This document shows, piece by piece, positions 50,808 to 61,528 of a DNA stretch of 64,000 nt. The number at the start of each line of letters is the position of its first letter. Positions within the stretch are counted from its first letter, which is position 1. The stretch comes from Chamaelirium japonicum (Eukaryota > Streptophyta > Magnoliopsida > Liliales > Melanthiaceae). The stretch is from contig CANTAL010000666.1 of the NCBI GenBank assembly GCA_947650365.1, positions 1-64,000 of the forward strand, given 5' to 3'. Position numbers and translations under genes: made by a program. The notes below the pieces were generated by a model that did not search any database, had not been told where the DNA came from, and saw nothing but the letters and a program-made list of their open reading frames with translations.

Positions 50808-50924
50808 ACAAGTGAGTCATACTCGCTTCAGATTTCACACTTCTTCGAACAAACAGTTGCGATGTCGTCTTTGCCAAATGGTGTGCATCAAGCACATTCG
50901 GGTATTGTTCGGGTTTCTTACTAG
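50410..50924 (+). mobile_element. Helitron-like element 1
   Basis: 5' end TCTATACTAAAATGGAAGCC after A; 3' end CTTACTAG before T. The sub-terminal GGGTATTGTTCGGG is a decayed GC hairpin. These are Helitron hallmarks. It holds a partial internal duplication and a (CT)n array at 50752-50806. Nonautonomous. Confidence 0.8.
50752..50806. repeat. (CT)n microsatellite inside a Helitron-like element
   Basis: About 55 bp of CT; the corresponding position in the sister copies holds CT or GA runs of other lengths. Confidence 0.95.
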
Positions 50925-51228
50925 TCTATATATATATACTAAAATGGAAGCCTCTCTCCCGTGTTGTGACACGTGGACGTCTTTTAAAGAGCTAGATTTC
51001 TTCTTTTGTGTATGAATGCGACTCTTTTTTAAATTCATTTACAAACCTACCATAAAGATGATAAATTTTCATTTAATAGCATTCAATAGTCATTTGATGT
51101 TAATCTCTCTCTCTAATAAGTGAATCACACTCATTTTAGATTTCACACTTCTTCGAACAGTTGTGATGTCATCTTTGCCAAATGGCATGCATCAAGCATA
51201 TTTGGGCATTGCCTGGGGTTCTTACTAG
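50925..51228 (+). mobile_element. Helitron-like element 2, joined tail-to-head
   Basis: It starts TCTATATATATACTAAAATGG directly after CTAG of element 1 and ends GGGCATTGCC...TTACTAG at 51228, followed by T. It is 304 bp long with no coding capacity. Confidence 0.8.
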
Positions 51229-51250
51229 TACTAATAAGAAACTCAAGCAT

Positions 51251-51252
<2 letters not shown>

Positions 51253-51300
<48 letters not shown>
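51253..51300. repeat. (GA)n microsatellite
   Basis: GA dinucleotides between Helitron-like element 2 and the following interval. Confidence 0.9.
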
Positions 51301-52379
51301 GAGTTGACAACCCAACTTGCCATTGCATATCCAATATCCATAAATATTCATTTAAAATCACATACCTAATGTTGTTTCAATGCCAACCATTTTATGGCAT
51401 ATAGATTTTTATTTTTCCTAGCACCATTGGGTATATAATAACTGGTAAGGATCCACACCTCTGATAGAATTGAATTTATTTGGAGGATAGCGGACTCCAC
51501 ATGGCAACACCTTGGCTCCCACATAAGATATAAAAATGTAAATTTTTTTTTGCAAAAAAAATGGAATAGAGGAAATAATGCTAACATATTTTGTCTATGT
51601 GTATGTCCCATTGTATATTCAATTAGCAATGCTCAAAACCCACAATACCCTTTTTTTTGTGTGGTAGCATTACAACCTAAAGGTGCTCAAGTAGGCATCA
51701 CAAAAAAAAACCGGGCAGATCGACTATGTCGCCTATAAAACCTCATCAAAATCTCATAGAAATCTAATAATCTTTTTTTTTTGATAGAAGAAGTCTAACA
51801 ATCTATCATATTATAGGAGCATTGCTTCACAATCCCATAGAAATCTAGAATGATCTAAGTGTAAGAGAAACATATCATTTCAAGGCTGTAGCCATAGGCT
51901 GTAGTGGATGGAAACATCGTTGTAGTGTTGGACAAAGAGGTTGTTGACGCCAACTCCCATAGATCGTCGAACAGTCCTTGGGGTCCTCGTCAGTGACGAA
52001 ATAGGGGTGGGACTCGAAGTGCTGGGAGGAGAGGCAAGGGTATCTGTCATAGTCAAAGGGACGGGTAGATCTCCGCACCATATCTCCATGGCTTGTGTCA
52101 CGCTCTTGGGAGGAAATGAAGGAACGGAAGGTGGGTTGATCACATTTATAGAGGGATAGGAGACGCTTCTGTTCTCGGTCACCTTCTGAACTATGGTGGA
52201 AACAAAGGGACGAAAGGTGGTCCGATAGCATTTATGATAGAATGGAGCCGCGTGAGGAATCGAAAAAGCCAGCGATTGAAATGAATCTTTATTTATTTGC
52301 ATGAAATGTGAATCAAAAAAAGACAGTGCTAATTTTATTTCTAAATTAATGCCGTGCCACATGGCCATTTATTTCGCTA

Positions 52380-52380
<1 letters not shown>
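51301..52380. other. Interval with an unassigned minus-strand frame
   Basis: Between Helitron-like copies. A 118-codon minus frame (51875-52231) and an overlapping 162-codon frame (51880-52368) exist. The first contains HPYFVTDEDPKDCSTIYGSW, which looks more protein-like than its surroundings, but I cannot assign it. It could be a captured gene fragment. Confidence 0.35.
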
Positions 52381-52381
<1 letters not shown>

Positions 52382-52456
<75 letters not shown>

Positions 52457-52500
52457 ACACACACACACACACATTCAATCTCTCTCTCTCTCTCTCACAC
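52382..52500. repeat. (TC)n and (CA)n compound microsatellite
   Basis: (TC)n at about 52383-52452 followed by a CA run and a second TC run. Confidence 0.95.
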
Positions 52501-52616
52501 ATTTAATCTGGTGCATTTGTTCATATTTAATCAGGTGCATTTTTTTCCCTAAATGAATGTTGTGCCACATGGCGGAAGCTCCATGTGAGGCTTCCGTTTT
52601 AGTATTGATATATAGA

Positions 52617-52915
52617 CTAGTAAAAAACCCGGGTAATGCCTGAATGTGCTTGATGCATGCCATGCCATTTGGCAAAGACATCGCAACTGTTTGAAGAAGT
52701 GTGAAATCTAAAGTGAGTGTGATTCAATTGTTAAATAGGGAGAGAAAGAGAGAGATTAACATCAAATGACCATTAAATGCTATTGAATGAAAATTTATCC
52801 TCTTAATGGTAGGTTTTTAAATGGATTTAAAAGACAACCGCGTTCACACATAGAAGAACGCTCTTTAAAAGATGTCCACGTGTCACAACACGAGAGGCTT
52901 CCATTTTAGTATAGA
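52617..52915 (-). mobile_element. Helitron-like element 3 (minus)
   Basis: On the minus strand it starts TCTATACTAAAATGGAAGCC and ends ATTACCCGGGTTTTTTACTAG. The hairpin-like GGCATTACCCGGG lies just before the 3' end. Size is 299 bp. Confidence 0.85.
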
Positions 52916-52916
52916 T

Positions 52917-53215
52917 GTTAGTAAAACCCCCAGGCAATGCCCGAATGTGCTTGATGCATGTCATTTGGTAAAGACGACATCACAACTTTTTGAAGAAGTG
53001 TGAAATCTGAAGTGAGTGTGATTTACTTGTTAGAGAGAGAGATTAACATCAAATGACCATTAAATACCATTGAATGAAAATTTATCATCTTTATGATAGG
53101 TTTGTAAATGGAATTAAAAGAGAGCCGTGTTCACACACAGAAGAAGAATTATATCTCTTTAAAAGACATCCACATGTCACAACATTGTAGAAAGGCTTGC
53201 ATTTTAGTATATAGA
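52917..53215 (-). mobile_element. Helitron-like element 4 (minus)
   Basis: It abuts element 3 almost directly, with 3' end GGGCATTGCCTGGGGG-TTTTACTAA (CTAA variant) and 5' end TCTATATACTAAAATGCAAG. The pair repeats the tail-to-head order of elements 1 and 2. Confidence 0.82.
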
Positions 53216-53901
53216 TATAGAATATATAGCTATGATAGCAATTTTGCATGAAATCATAAAAAATTAAAATTATAATCAATATCATATTTTAAGTGTAAGA
53301 TATTTCAAAACCAGAATGAATATATAATGTCTAGTCATTTGCGCGCTAGGCATCACGCATCTAGAGCTAGCTATAAGGCAGAGTATTAAATATATCGTGC
53401 AAACAACCAAAGTGTTTAAGACAAAACAAATAAAATGCTAAGTGAAAGACCATTAGTCAAGATCAAGCAATCAAATTAGTAATTAAAAAAATCCAAAATA
53501 CTCTGAAATATCATATCTAAAGATGAAGACATGAATCCAAGCCCATCAAAACCTTTGATCGAAAGAAGAGATTTGGGATAGACTGAAGTTGGGCGTTGTA
53601 CGCATACCACATCCCAATGACTTTTGCATGGATCAGAAATTTTATATGAATCCAATAGTAAAAAATCTATCTTTGAACTCGGGCGCATCAAACTTTCATC
53701 AGATTAGTGGTTGCATGTTGTTTGCCAGTTTATTGGTATGCAGAAGAGCTGCACATGGCATCATTGTACCCGAGAAGGAATCATCAAACTTTCATCAGAC
53801 AACCGTTGGGTGATGTCAAGGGTTATAGATGGTGATGCACAAGGTCGAACCAAATGCATTGTAAGAGGTGGTGGTGGCCTACCTCCTTGTTATGGTTGTG
53901 G

Positions 53902-53974
<73 letters not shown>

Positions 53975-54555
53975 GGAGATGGGAGCATATATGTGTTAGA
54001 GAGAGAGAAGGTGAAGCATCATATCATCAAATTCTTGATCTTTTAATGTGATGGGGTTCAGTTACATATCATCAAATCCTCTTTTAATTAGTTGTGATAG
54101 GGTTTGGTTACAAAAGTTAAAGAAAGAAAAGTCAGGGCAGAATAGAAGTCATGCATGCATCGCATGTGAGGAATAACATTGGTCACCGGAGATAACGAAC
54201 CCTTGTGAAGCATTGCAGGTGTTTTCCCATCCTCACTATTTTGGCCTTTAATTGCCATTGAATTCTTTAAGAAACGGAAAAGACCATTATTGACCCGCAT
54301 TTAATGAATTCTTTGATGTTATACCAAATATTCTCTCATGGATAGCCATCCAATAACATCATGATCCCTTTATATGGTTCCAAATGGAATTTGTTTTTGA
54401 AAAAATGATGGTTTGTGAAGATCACTATTTAAGGGGTAATAAAAACCTTGCCATAAAATATCATAAAAATCTGCCATAATATAAATAATTACAATAGAGG
54501 GCTTTGTTCACACATGGAAGAAAAATCTCCATTCTCAAAAATCTTCATTTTAGTA
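53216..54555. other. Gene-free interval with (GA)n
   Basis: Contains a (GA)n array at 53905-53971. Two GCATCAAACTTTCATCAGA-like segments (about 53685 and 53782) are a short direct duplication. About 54480-54560 is the 5' end of another minus-strand Helitron-like copy abutting element 5. No gene is supported. Confidence 0.5.
53905..53971. repeat. (GA)n microsatellite
   Basis: Uninterrupted GA dinucleotides, preceded by GGTTGTGGTG. Confidence 0.95.
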
Positions 54556-54561
54556 TAGATA

Positions 54562-54674
54562 CTAGTAAGAAACCTGGGCAATGCTCGAATGTGCTTGATA
54601 CACGCCATTTGGCAAAGACAATATAGCAACTGCTCGAAGAAGTGTGAAATCTTAAGTGAGTCTGATTCATTTGT

Positions 54675-54719
<45 letters not shown>

Positions 54720-54880
54720 ACATCAAATGACCATTAAATGTCATTGAATGAAAATTTATCATCTTTATGGTAGGTTTTTAAATGGATTTAAAAAAGAGTC
54801 GTGTTCACACACGGAGGAAGAATTCTACTTCTTTAAAAGACGTCCACGTGTCACAACACAGAAGAGAGACTTCCGTTAAA
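54562..54880 (-). mobile_element. Helitron-like element 5 (minus), 5' end lost
   Basis: The 3' end (minus) reads GAGCATTGCCCAGGTTTCTTACTAG. A (GA)n run lies at 54675-54714. The 5' end stops at TTCCGTT, where unrelated hairpin sequence before the AT array begins. Confidence 0.8.
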
Positions 54881-54952
54881 AAGTGCAACGCGGCATCCAT
54901 TTAACCCATGGAGTAGGTAAGTTTCCTACTCCATAGAGTAGGCTACCCTTTC

Positions 54953-56470
<1,518 letters not shown>

Positions 56471-56475
56471 TTAAA

Positions 56476-56818
56476 CTAGAAAAAAACCCAAGCAAGCAAT
56501 GCCTGGATGAACTTAATGCATGTCATTTGGTGCATACGATATTTTAATCATCCGAACGATATTTTAATCATCCGAAGAAGTGTACAATCTGGAGTGAGTG
56601 TGATGCACTCATCCCTGTTTAGAAAGAGAGATTGCCTAATGATTTTCCTAATTAAATCAAATGACCATTAAATACCATTCAATGAGTATTTATCATCTTT
56701 ATAGTAATGTTTTAAATGGATTTATGCGAGGGCCATGTTTACACATAGGAGAAAAATTTCGGCTCTTCAAAAAAGGTCCAACTGTCATAACGCGGAAGTG
56801 ATGCTTCCATTTTAGTAT
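56476..56818 (-). mobile_element. Helitron-like element 6 (minus)
   Basis: On the minus strand the 3' end is GGCATTGCTTGCTTGGGTTT...CTAG and the 5' side ends TACTAAAATGGAAGCATC. It is more diverged than the others. Confidence 0.7.
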
Positions 56819-57031
56819 TATACTATTTGATTAGATTAGATACTAATAGATACTACTAGATTAAAGAGAGAGAGAAGTAATTAAACATCATAAGATCGAA
56901 AATATAATTAAAAAGACTACAGGAGTGAGCAAATCTAATTTGATCACTCCAAAGGGATATGTATGTATGTGACTGACTAACAAAGCTAGCTATTGTCATC
57001 TTTATAAACTAACTATTTACTAATGGAAACT

Positions 57032-57140
57032 TCATGCACAGGCTGCTGTGTTCTGATCATGGGGTGCCTCTGGTGCATCCCTGCTCTTCCCCCAAACCAC
57101 CGTATACAGCCCAAAAATTATGAGAATTGCTCCTAGCAGC
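57032..57140 (-). CDS. WAT1-related transporter, exon 7 with stop
   Basis: It encodes LLGAILIIFGLYTVVWGKSR and the short hydrophilic tail ending in Ala-stop. The GLYxVxWGK motif is the usual end of the second EamA domain in this family. The intron before it is 82 nt and ends GCATGCAG. Confidence 0.93.
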
Positions 57141-57222
57141 CTGCATGCAATCAGGAATCCACCGCTTAGCGAAGGAACTAACAGTGCGAGATGGATCATG
57201 GAACTGAGGTGAAGGTTCTTAC

Positions 57223-57374
57223 ATGCCCACAGTCAAGTCCTCCGCTAATAAAAACAATCCGGCTATCGCCACGATGATCATGCTTAGGGGGGTAAAAGCC
57301 GCAACGAAGACCGGCCCCTTTTGCTTCATCACAAATCCTTGAAAGCAGTACACGAGACCTGAACCAACAACAGC
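57223..57374 (-). CDS. WAT1-related transporter, exon 6
   Basis: It encodes AVVGSGLVYCFQGFVMKQKG and PVFVAAFTPLSMIIVAIAGL then FLLAEDLTVG. GPVFVxxFxPLxMIIVA is a strong family signature. The donor is GTAAGA. Confidence 0.95.
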
Positions 57375-57497
57375 CTGCACATCATCCGAACATATATATA
57401 TGCATGTCATCCCACTGAATTTGAGTGCATTTTGGGAACTATAAAAGCCTTTTGTTTTGTAATCATTTGAATTTTAATTTCAATGACGTTTAATTAC

Positions 57498-57659
57498 AGC
57501 GTAAACTATGCCAAGGAGCTTCACATCCCAGCCGATAGACCAAGCTGCCATTCTACCGCGCTCCATCACAAGGGCGACCACTGTGCCCTGCACCGCGCCC
57601 GTGAGGCATATCAAGGTTACAAGTTTGAGCTGTGAAGGATACTCCCTTAATACCTTTGC
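57498..57659 (-). CDS. WAT1-related transporter, exon 5
   Basis: It encodes 54 residues, AKVLREYPSQLKLVTLICL through SIGWDVKLLGIVYA, the start of the second EamA half (YPxxLxLTxxxC and W-GWDxxLLAxVYA in relatives). Confidence 0.95.
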
Positions 57660-57716
57660 CTGTGATCGAGGAAAGAAAAAAAAAAAAACCTCTTAATAAT
57701 TCACTGTCTTATAATA

Positions 57717-58006
57717 TGAGGATGATCACCCTATCTTAGATAGGACACCCACAAAAAATCGGCACATTTTAAAACTTCCAAGGGCATCAAATATGCTTTT
57801 CAATGTAACGGTTAAAATGCATGGCCAATAAAGCTTTTAGCATTTGATGCCCGAACAAGTTTTAGAATGCGTTGATTTTTTGTGGACATTCTATCTAAGG
57901 TAAGGTGATCACCCTCAAAAAAATTCAACACATTCTAAGGTTACAAATTCACCGTATGTCATAGGGTACTCCTATGACATGTCATAGGAACGCAGCCCTC
58001 TATACG

Positions 58007-58008
<2 letters not shown>
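57717..58008. mobile_element. Foldback MITE in WAT1 intron 4
   Basis: It shares with 5386-5771 the blocks GATGATCACCCTATCTTAG, GCATCAAATATG, TAAAGCTTTTAGCATTTGATG and CCTATGACATGTCATAGGAA. The left end is missing or more diverged. The right end touches (AT)n. Confidence 0.85.

Positions 58009-58057
<49 letters not shown>
58009..58057. repeat. (AT)n microsatellite in WAT1 intron 4
   Basis: About 49 bp of AT between the MITE and exon 4, about 30 bp from the splice donor. Confidence 0.95.
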
Positions 58058-58061
<4 letters not shown>

Positions 58062-58086
58062 CTAACATGAACATGTGTGTAATTAC

Positions 58087-58324
58087 TTGAAGAATCAAGG
58101 AAACAGCCCCACTACAGCAATAGAGGACGAGAGAGATGGATCCCTTCAACCAATCCTCATGGACCAATCCCGTCTCAAGCCCGTGAGGCCGCTCCCCACT
58201 TGAGGATCCCGTTCTTAGCACCGGACCCTTATACAATGTAATGACCATTGCACCGGCCAGTGAGATCGCGGTTCCCACTAGCTTGATTATGCTGCTGAGT
58301 TCCCTCAACTCCATCTTCTCCATC
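58087..58324 (-). CDS. WAT1-related transporter, exon 4
   Basis: It encodes MEKMELRELSSIIKLVGTAI, SLAGAMVITLYKGPVLRTG, a variable hydrophilic loop and WLKGSISLVLYCCSGAVSLI. MxxLYKGP is the family motif closing the first EamA half. Acceptor TTTTAAG, donor CAA-GTAATT. Confidence 0.95.
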
Positions 58325-58422
58325 CTTAAAAGAGGAAAAATCGATCATTAACAAATGTGTTTACTTGTTTTCAACCAACTGATCGCACGGCATCATATTA
58401 TTCATTCATTAGGCCAACCAAC

Positions 58423-58539
58423 CTCAAGATCCAAGCAAATATGAGAGTTATGGCCGGAATGGCATTGCTGAATGCTGCAGTGAAGGTGGCTGTTGTGTAT
58501 TTCATCCCCAGGTAGTACAGATTCTGATTCATCACCGGC
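58423..58539 (-). CDS. WAT1-related transporter, exon 3
   Basis: It encodes PVMNQNLYYLGMKYTTATFT and AAFSNAIPAITLIFAWILR. NQNLYYxGMKYTTATF is the most conserved stretch of this family. Donor GTTGGT is non-optimal but is needed to keep the frame. Confidence 0.95.
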
Positions 58540-58628
58540 CTACACGCAAGATCGATCGAAGAATTAGCAGGTTCATATGGCTTAAACGAACAAGTCAGTC
58601 ACTAATTAGTGTGATCATGATTGATTAC

Positions 58629-58691
58629 CCAATTAAACCCAATGCCATTATCTTAAGAAAGATGACAGGTGTCAGCTTAGAACTGGCATTC
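58629..58691 (-). CDS. WAT1-related transporter, exon 2
   Basis: A 63-nt exon encoding NASSKLTPVIFLKIMALGLI. Family members have RKxRPKLTxxIFxKIxLLGLLE at this point. Flanked by CTAACAG and GTAATC. Confidence 0.9.
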
Positions 58692-59063
58692 CTGTTAGGG
58701 TTAGTACAAGCAAAGAAGCAATAGTGTAAGTTAGTTTAAAACAAGGAAATACAAGAAAAAGGAAAATTATACCCCTCCCTCCCCTCTCCGATGACGTACC
58801 AATCAGCATCCTTTTTTGGTTTTTAACCCCTAAAACCTTTTTCCCCCATCACCATTACCTTCTCTCCAAATCCAGTCATCATCTCTCACCCTCCCTCACT
58901 TTTTCACCTCAAGAATTTGGAAGGATCTCGCTTCCAAAAAGCAAAAAAAAAACAGGTGGGGGTGAAAGTGCTAATAGATCAAATTACAGAGGGTCTAGGA
59001 GAGCATTTACGATAAAATCTTTTCTTGTGACATGATAATGCTTTGAAGGAGATGCGAATTTAC

Positions 59064-59281
59064 CTTTCAAGTACGAGAGCAAAGGGTGCGGTCAGCATGG
59101 CAGCGAGGACGTGGCGGTAGACAACGAGCGTGTACGGGCTCATGCCCTCGTTTAGGGCAAACTTACCGATGATGGTCATCCCGGCGTTCCCGAACCGCAC
59201 CATGATCATAAGAGCGTAAGGTTTCGCTTCTCTCCAGACTCCACAAGTCCAATCTCTCCATGTAGGTCTCTCCATGGACAT
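59064..59281 (-). CDS. WAT1-related protein (EamA/nodulin MtN21 family), exon 1
   Basis: The full gene has seven exons (57032-59281) that join to 1059 nt, 352 residues plus stop, with no frame defect. Family members are membrane proteins of about ten helices with two EamA domains; Arabidopsis WAT1 exports auxin from the vacuole and others carry amino acids. The substrate here cannot be predicted. Exon 1 encodes residues 1-72: a short cytosolic N-terminus and the first helices, with MVRFGNAGMTIIGKFALNEG and MSPYTLVVYRHVLAAMLTAP. Two nearby Met codons exist at the start; I take the first. Lengths and phases of the exons agree with the family. The broken copy at 59.55-60.74 kb lies upstream in tandem. 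Confidence 0.93.
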
Positions 59282-59553
59282 CCCTTATCTCCCAACTTCA
59301 AACACATTCAAGCACAAGCTCTTCACCCACATTGGAGCTTAATATAGTGCCTGAGGCATGCCCCTAGCCCAAGAACATTCATTAAAATTGCCTTAATCTG
59401 CAACACTGAATTCAGGAGCCATTTAAATGCTTATTTCTATATATGGATATACTGGAAGGGAATGACCTGGCAAAAGCTAACCGGGCCAGCCAACCCGACC
59501 CTAACCCGGCCAGCCTCGACCCTAACTGGACTAGATATTCACTAATGGAAACT

Positions 59554-60738
59554 TCATGCCTCTTCTGCAGTTTCACTCCGAGCACATACTGCTGTGTCCT
59601 GATCATGGGGTGCCTCTATTCCATCCCTGCTCTTCCCCCACACCACCATATAGAGCCCAAAAATTATGAGAATTGCTCTTATCAGCCTGCATGCAATCAG
59701 GAATCCACCGCTTAGCGAAGGAACTAACATGCCCACAGTCTGCAAGTCCTCTGCTAAGAAAAACAATCCGTCTATCGCCACGATGATCATGCTTAGGGGG
59801 GAAAAAACTGCGACGAAGACCGGCCCCCTGTGCTTCACCACAGATCCTTGAATGCAGTACACGAGACCTGAACCAACAACAGCCTGCACATCATCCGAAC
59901 ATATATATGCATGTCATCCCACTGAATTTGAGTGCATTTGGCTGCAAGTCTGAGCTCTGAAGGATACTCCATTAAAACTATTGCCTGTGATTGAGGGGAG
60001 AAAAAAAAAAGAAGGAAAACCTTCACCCAATCCTCATCGACCAATCCCGTATGAAGCCCGTGATGCTGCTCCTCTCTCGTACAATGTCATGACCATTGCA
60101 CCGGCCAATGAGATCGTCGTTCGCGCTAGCTTGGTTATGCTCCCAAGATCCCTCAACTCCATCTTCTCTATCCATAAAAGATCAAGGAAAAATCAATCAT
60201 AAGCAAATGTGTTTACTAGCTTTGGATCAACCAACCTATCGGCGCCAATTACCAAGCTCAAGATCCAAGCAAATAGGAGGGAAAAATCAATCATAAGCAA
60301 ATGTGTTTACTAGCTTTGGATCAACCAACCTATCTCGTACAATGTCATGACCATTGCCCGTCTGAAGCCCGTGATGCCGCTCCTCTCTCGAGGATCCCGT
60401 TCTGAGCACCGGACTCTCGTACAATGTCATGACCATTGCACCGGCCAGTGAGATCGTCGTTCCCGCTAGCTTGGTTATGCTCCCAAGATCCCTCAACTCC
60501 ATTTTCTCCATCCATACAACATCAAGGAATGGCACTGCTGAATGCCGCTGTGAAGGTGGCTGTTGTATATTTCATCCCCAGGTAGTACAGATTCTGATTC
60601 ATCACCGGCCGGCCTACACCCAAGATCGATCGAAGAATTAGCAGCTTCAGATGGCTTGAATGAACAAGTCAATCACTAAAACAAGCTAATTAGTGGGAAG
60701 ATCAAGGATTGATTACCCAACTAAACCCAATGTCATTA
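59554..60738 (-). pseudogene. Broken tandem copy of the WAT1-related gene
   Basis: Parts of exons 2 to 7 are present in order on the minus strand. Exon 2 is only a tail (about 60705-60737). Exon 3 (about 60530-60610) is intact until SSAIP and then runs into a copy of exon 4 (60330-60525). A second exon 4 copy lies at about 60040-60172 and stops at GIGR. Exon 5 is reduced to some 36 bp (AIVLMEYPSELRLA) fused to intron. Exons 6 and 7 (59554-59886) form one open frame. Exon 1 is absent, and a GC-rich element begins at 60738. A 55-bp segment (AAATCAATCATAAGC...) is duplicated at 60189 and 60283. The locus cannot make a full transporter. Confidence 0.92.
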
Positions 60739-61350
60739 GCTTTTTTTTGGTAGTTCAAAGAGGGGGGGGTCACACCCAGACCCCGGGAGACGCCACAGCC
60801 CGGCGCTAGCACTCCGGCGAGGGACAAACGCCACCTGGCGAGACCCAGTACAAGTACCACCACCACACAATTCGCCACCGGTGGGAGATCACACAGGCCG
60901 CCACCGGCGGGAACCACAGACCAAGAAGCACAAGCTCCTGGAACAAAAAGGAAATAAAAACTTTAAAAAAGAAACACCCAACACAACCCCGGAGCCACCT
61001 CCGGCAACACAGGGGGAGACACCCCGACACCCGCAGCGCCGGCACAAAAGTTGGAGGAGCCCCCGTGGAACCCCAATCTGCCGCCGAATCCACCACCATC
61101 GCACCGCAGAGGAGGAAGATCAAGAACCCCGCAGTCGGAACTTCCGCCGCCGGCGGGCCGACGGCTAGATCTCATTCCGGATGCGAGCGGCAGGAGCCAT
61201 CTACCCCGAGGCCGGGCCGTGACCACCGAGGGAGTCCGCTCGACTCCGGAGATACGTGAACAAAACACCGCCGGCGTCCGAGGAGGCCAAGGGTGCGAAG
61301 CCGAAACCCTAGTCCGGGACCGACGGCGGTTGGGATGGTTACAACCTTGT
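60738..61350 (-). mobile_element. GC-rich retroelement-like insertion with poly-A end
   Basis: On the minus strand the sequence ends in poly-A (TTTTTTTT at about 60742-60749 on plus). It is GC-rich and has CCGCCGG-type words. No known domain is preserved. It separates the WAT1 pseudogene from its missing 5' part. A LINE 3' region is the best guess. Confidence 0.45.
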
Positions 61351-61359
61351 ACAAGCCGA

Positions 61360-61528
61360 AACCCTAATCCGGAACCATCCGTTTCTATCCCCGGTTCCGA
61401 ATTTTAAAAGTAACGGCCTGTATTTGTTCTGGCGGAATGAAGAGTTGGGATTTGGGAAGAGAAATGGTTGCCAACTGCTCGTTGGGCCATCAAATTTACA
61501 CTATATTTGGCTATTGATGGAAATATCA
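61360..61528. mobile_element. Unclassified dispersed element, left part, split by LTR C
   Basis: It matches 43875-43970 (CCATCCGTTTCTATCCCC, TTTTAAAAGTAACGGCC, GGCGGAATGAAGAGTTGGGA). The right part of the same element continues at 63779 (ATACCCTCTGTTGGATGAGG, GGAACAGTTGTTCCGCATGC). Confidence 0.65.
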
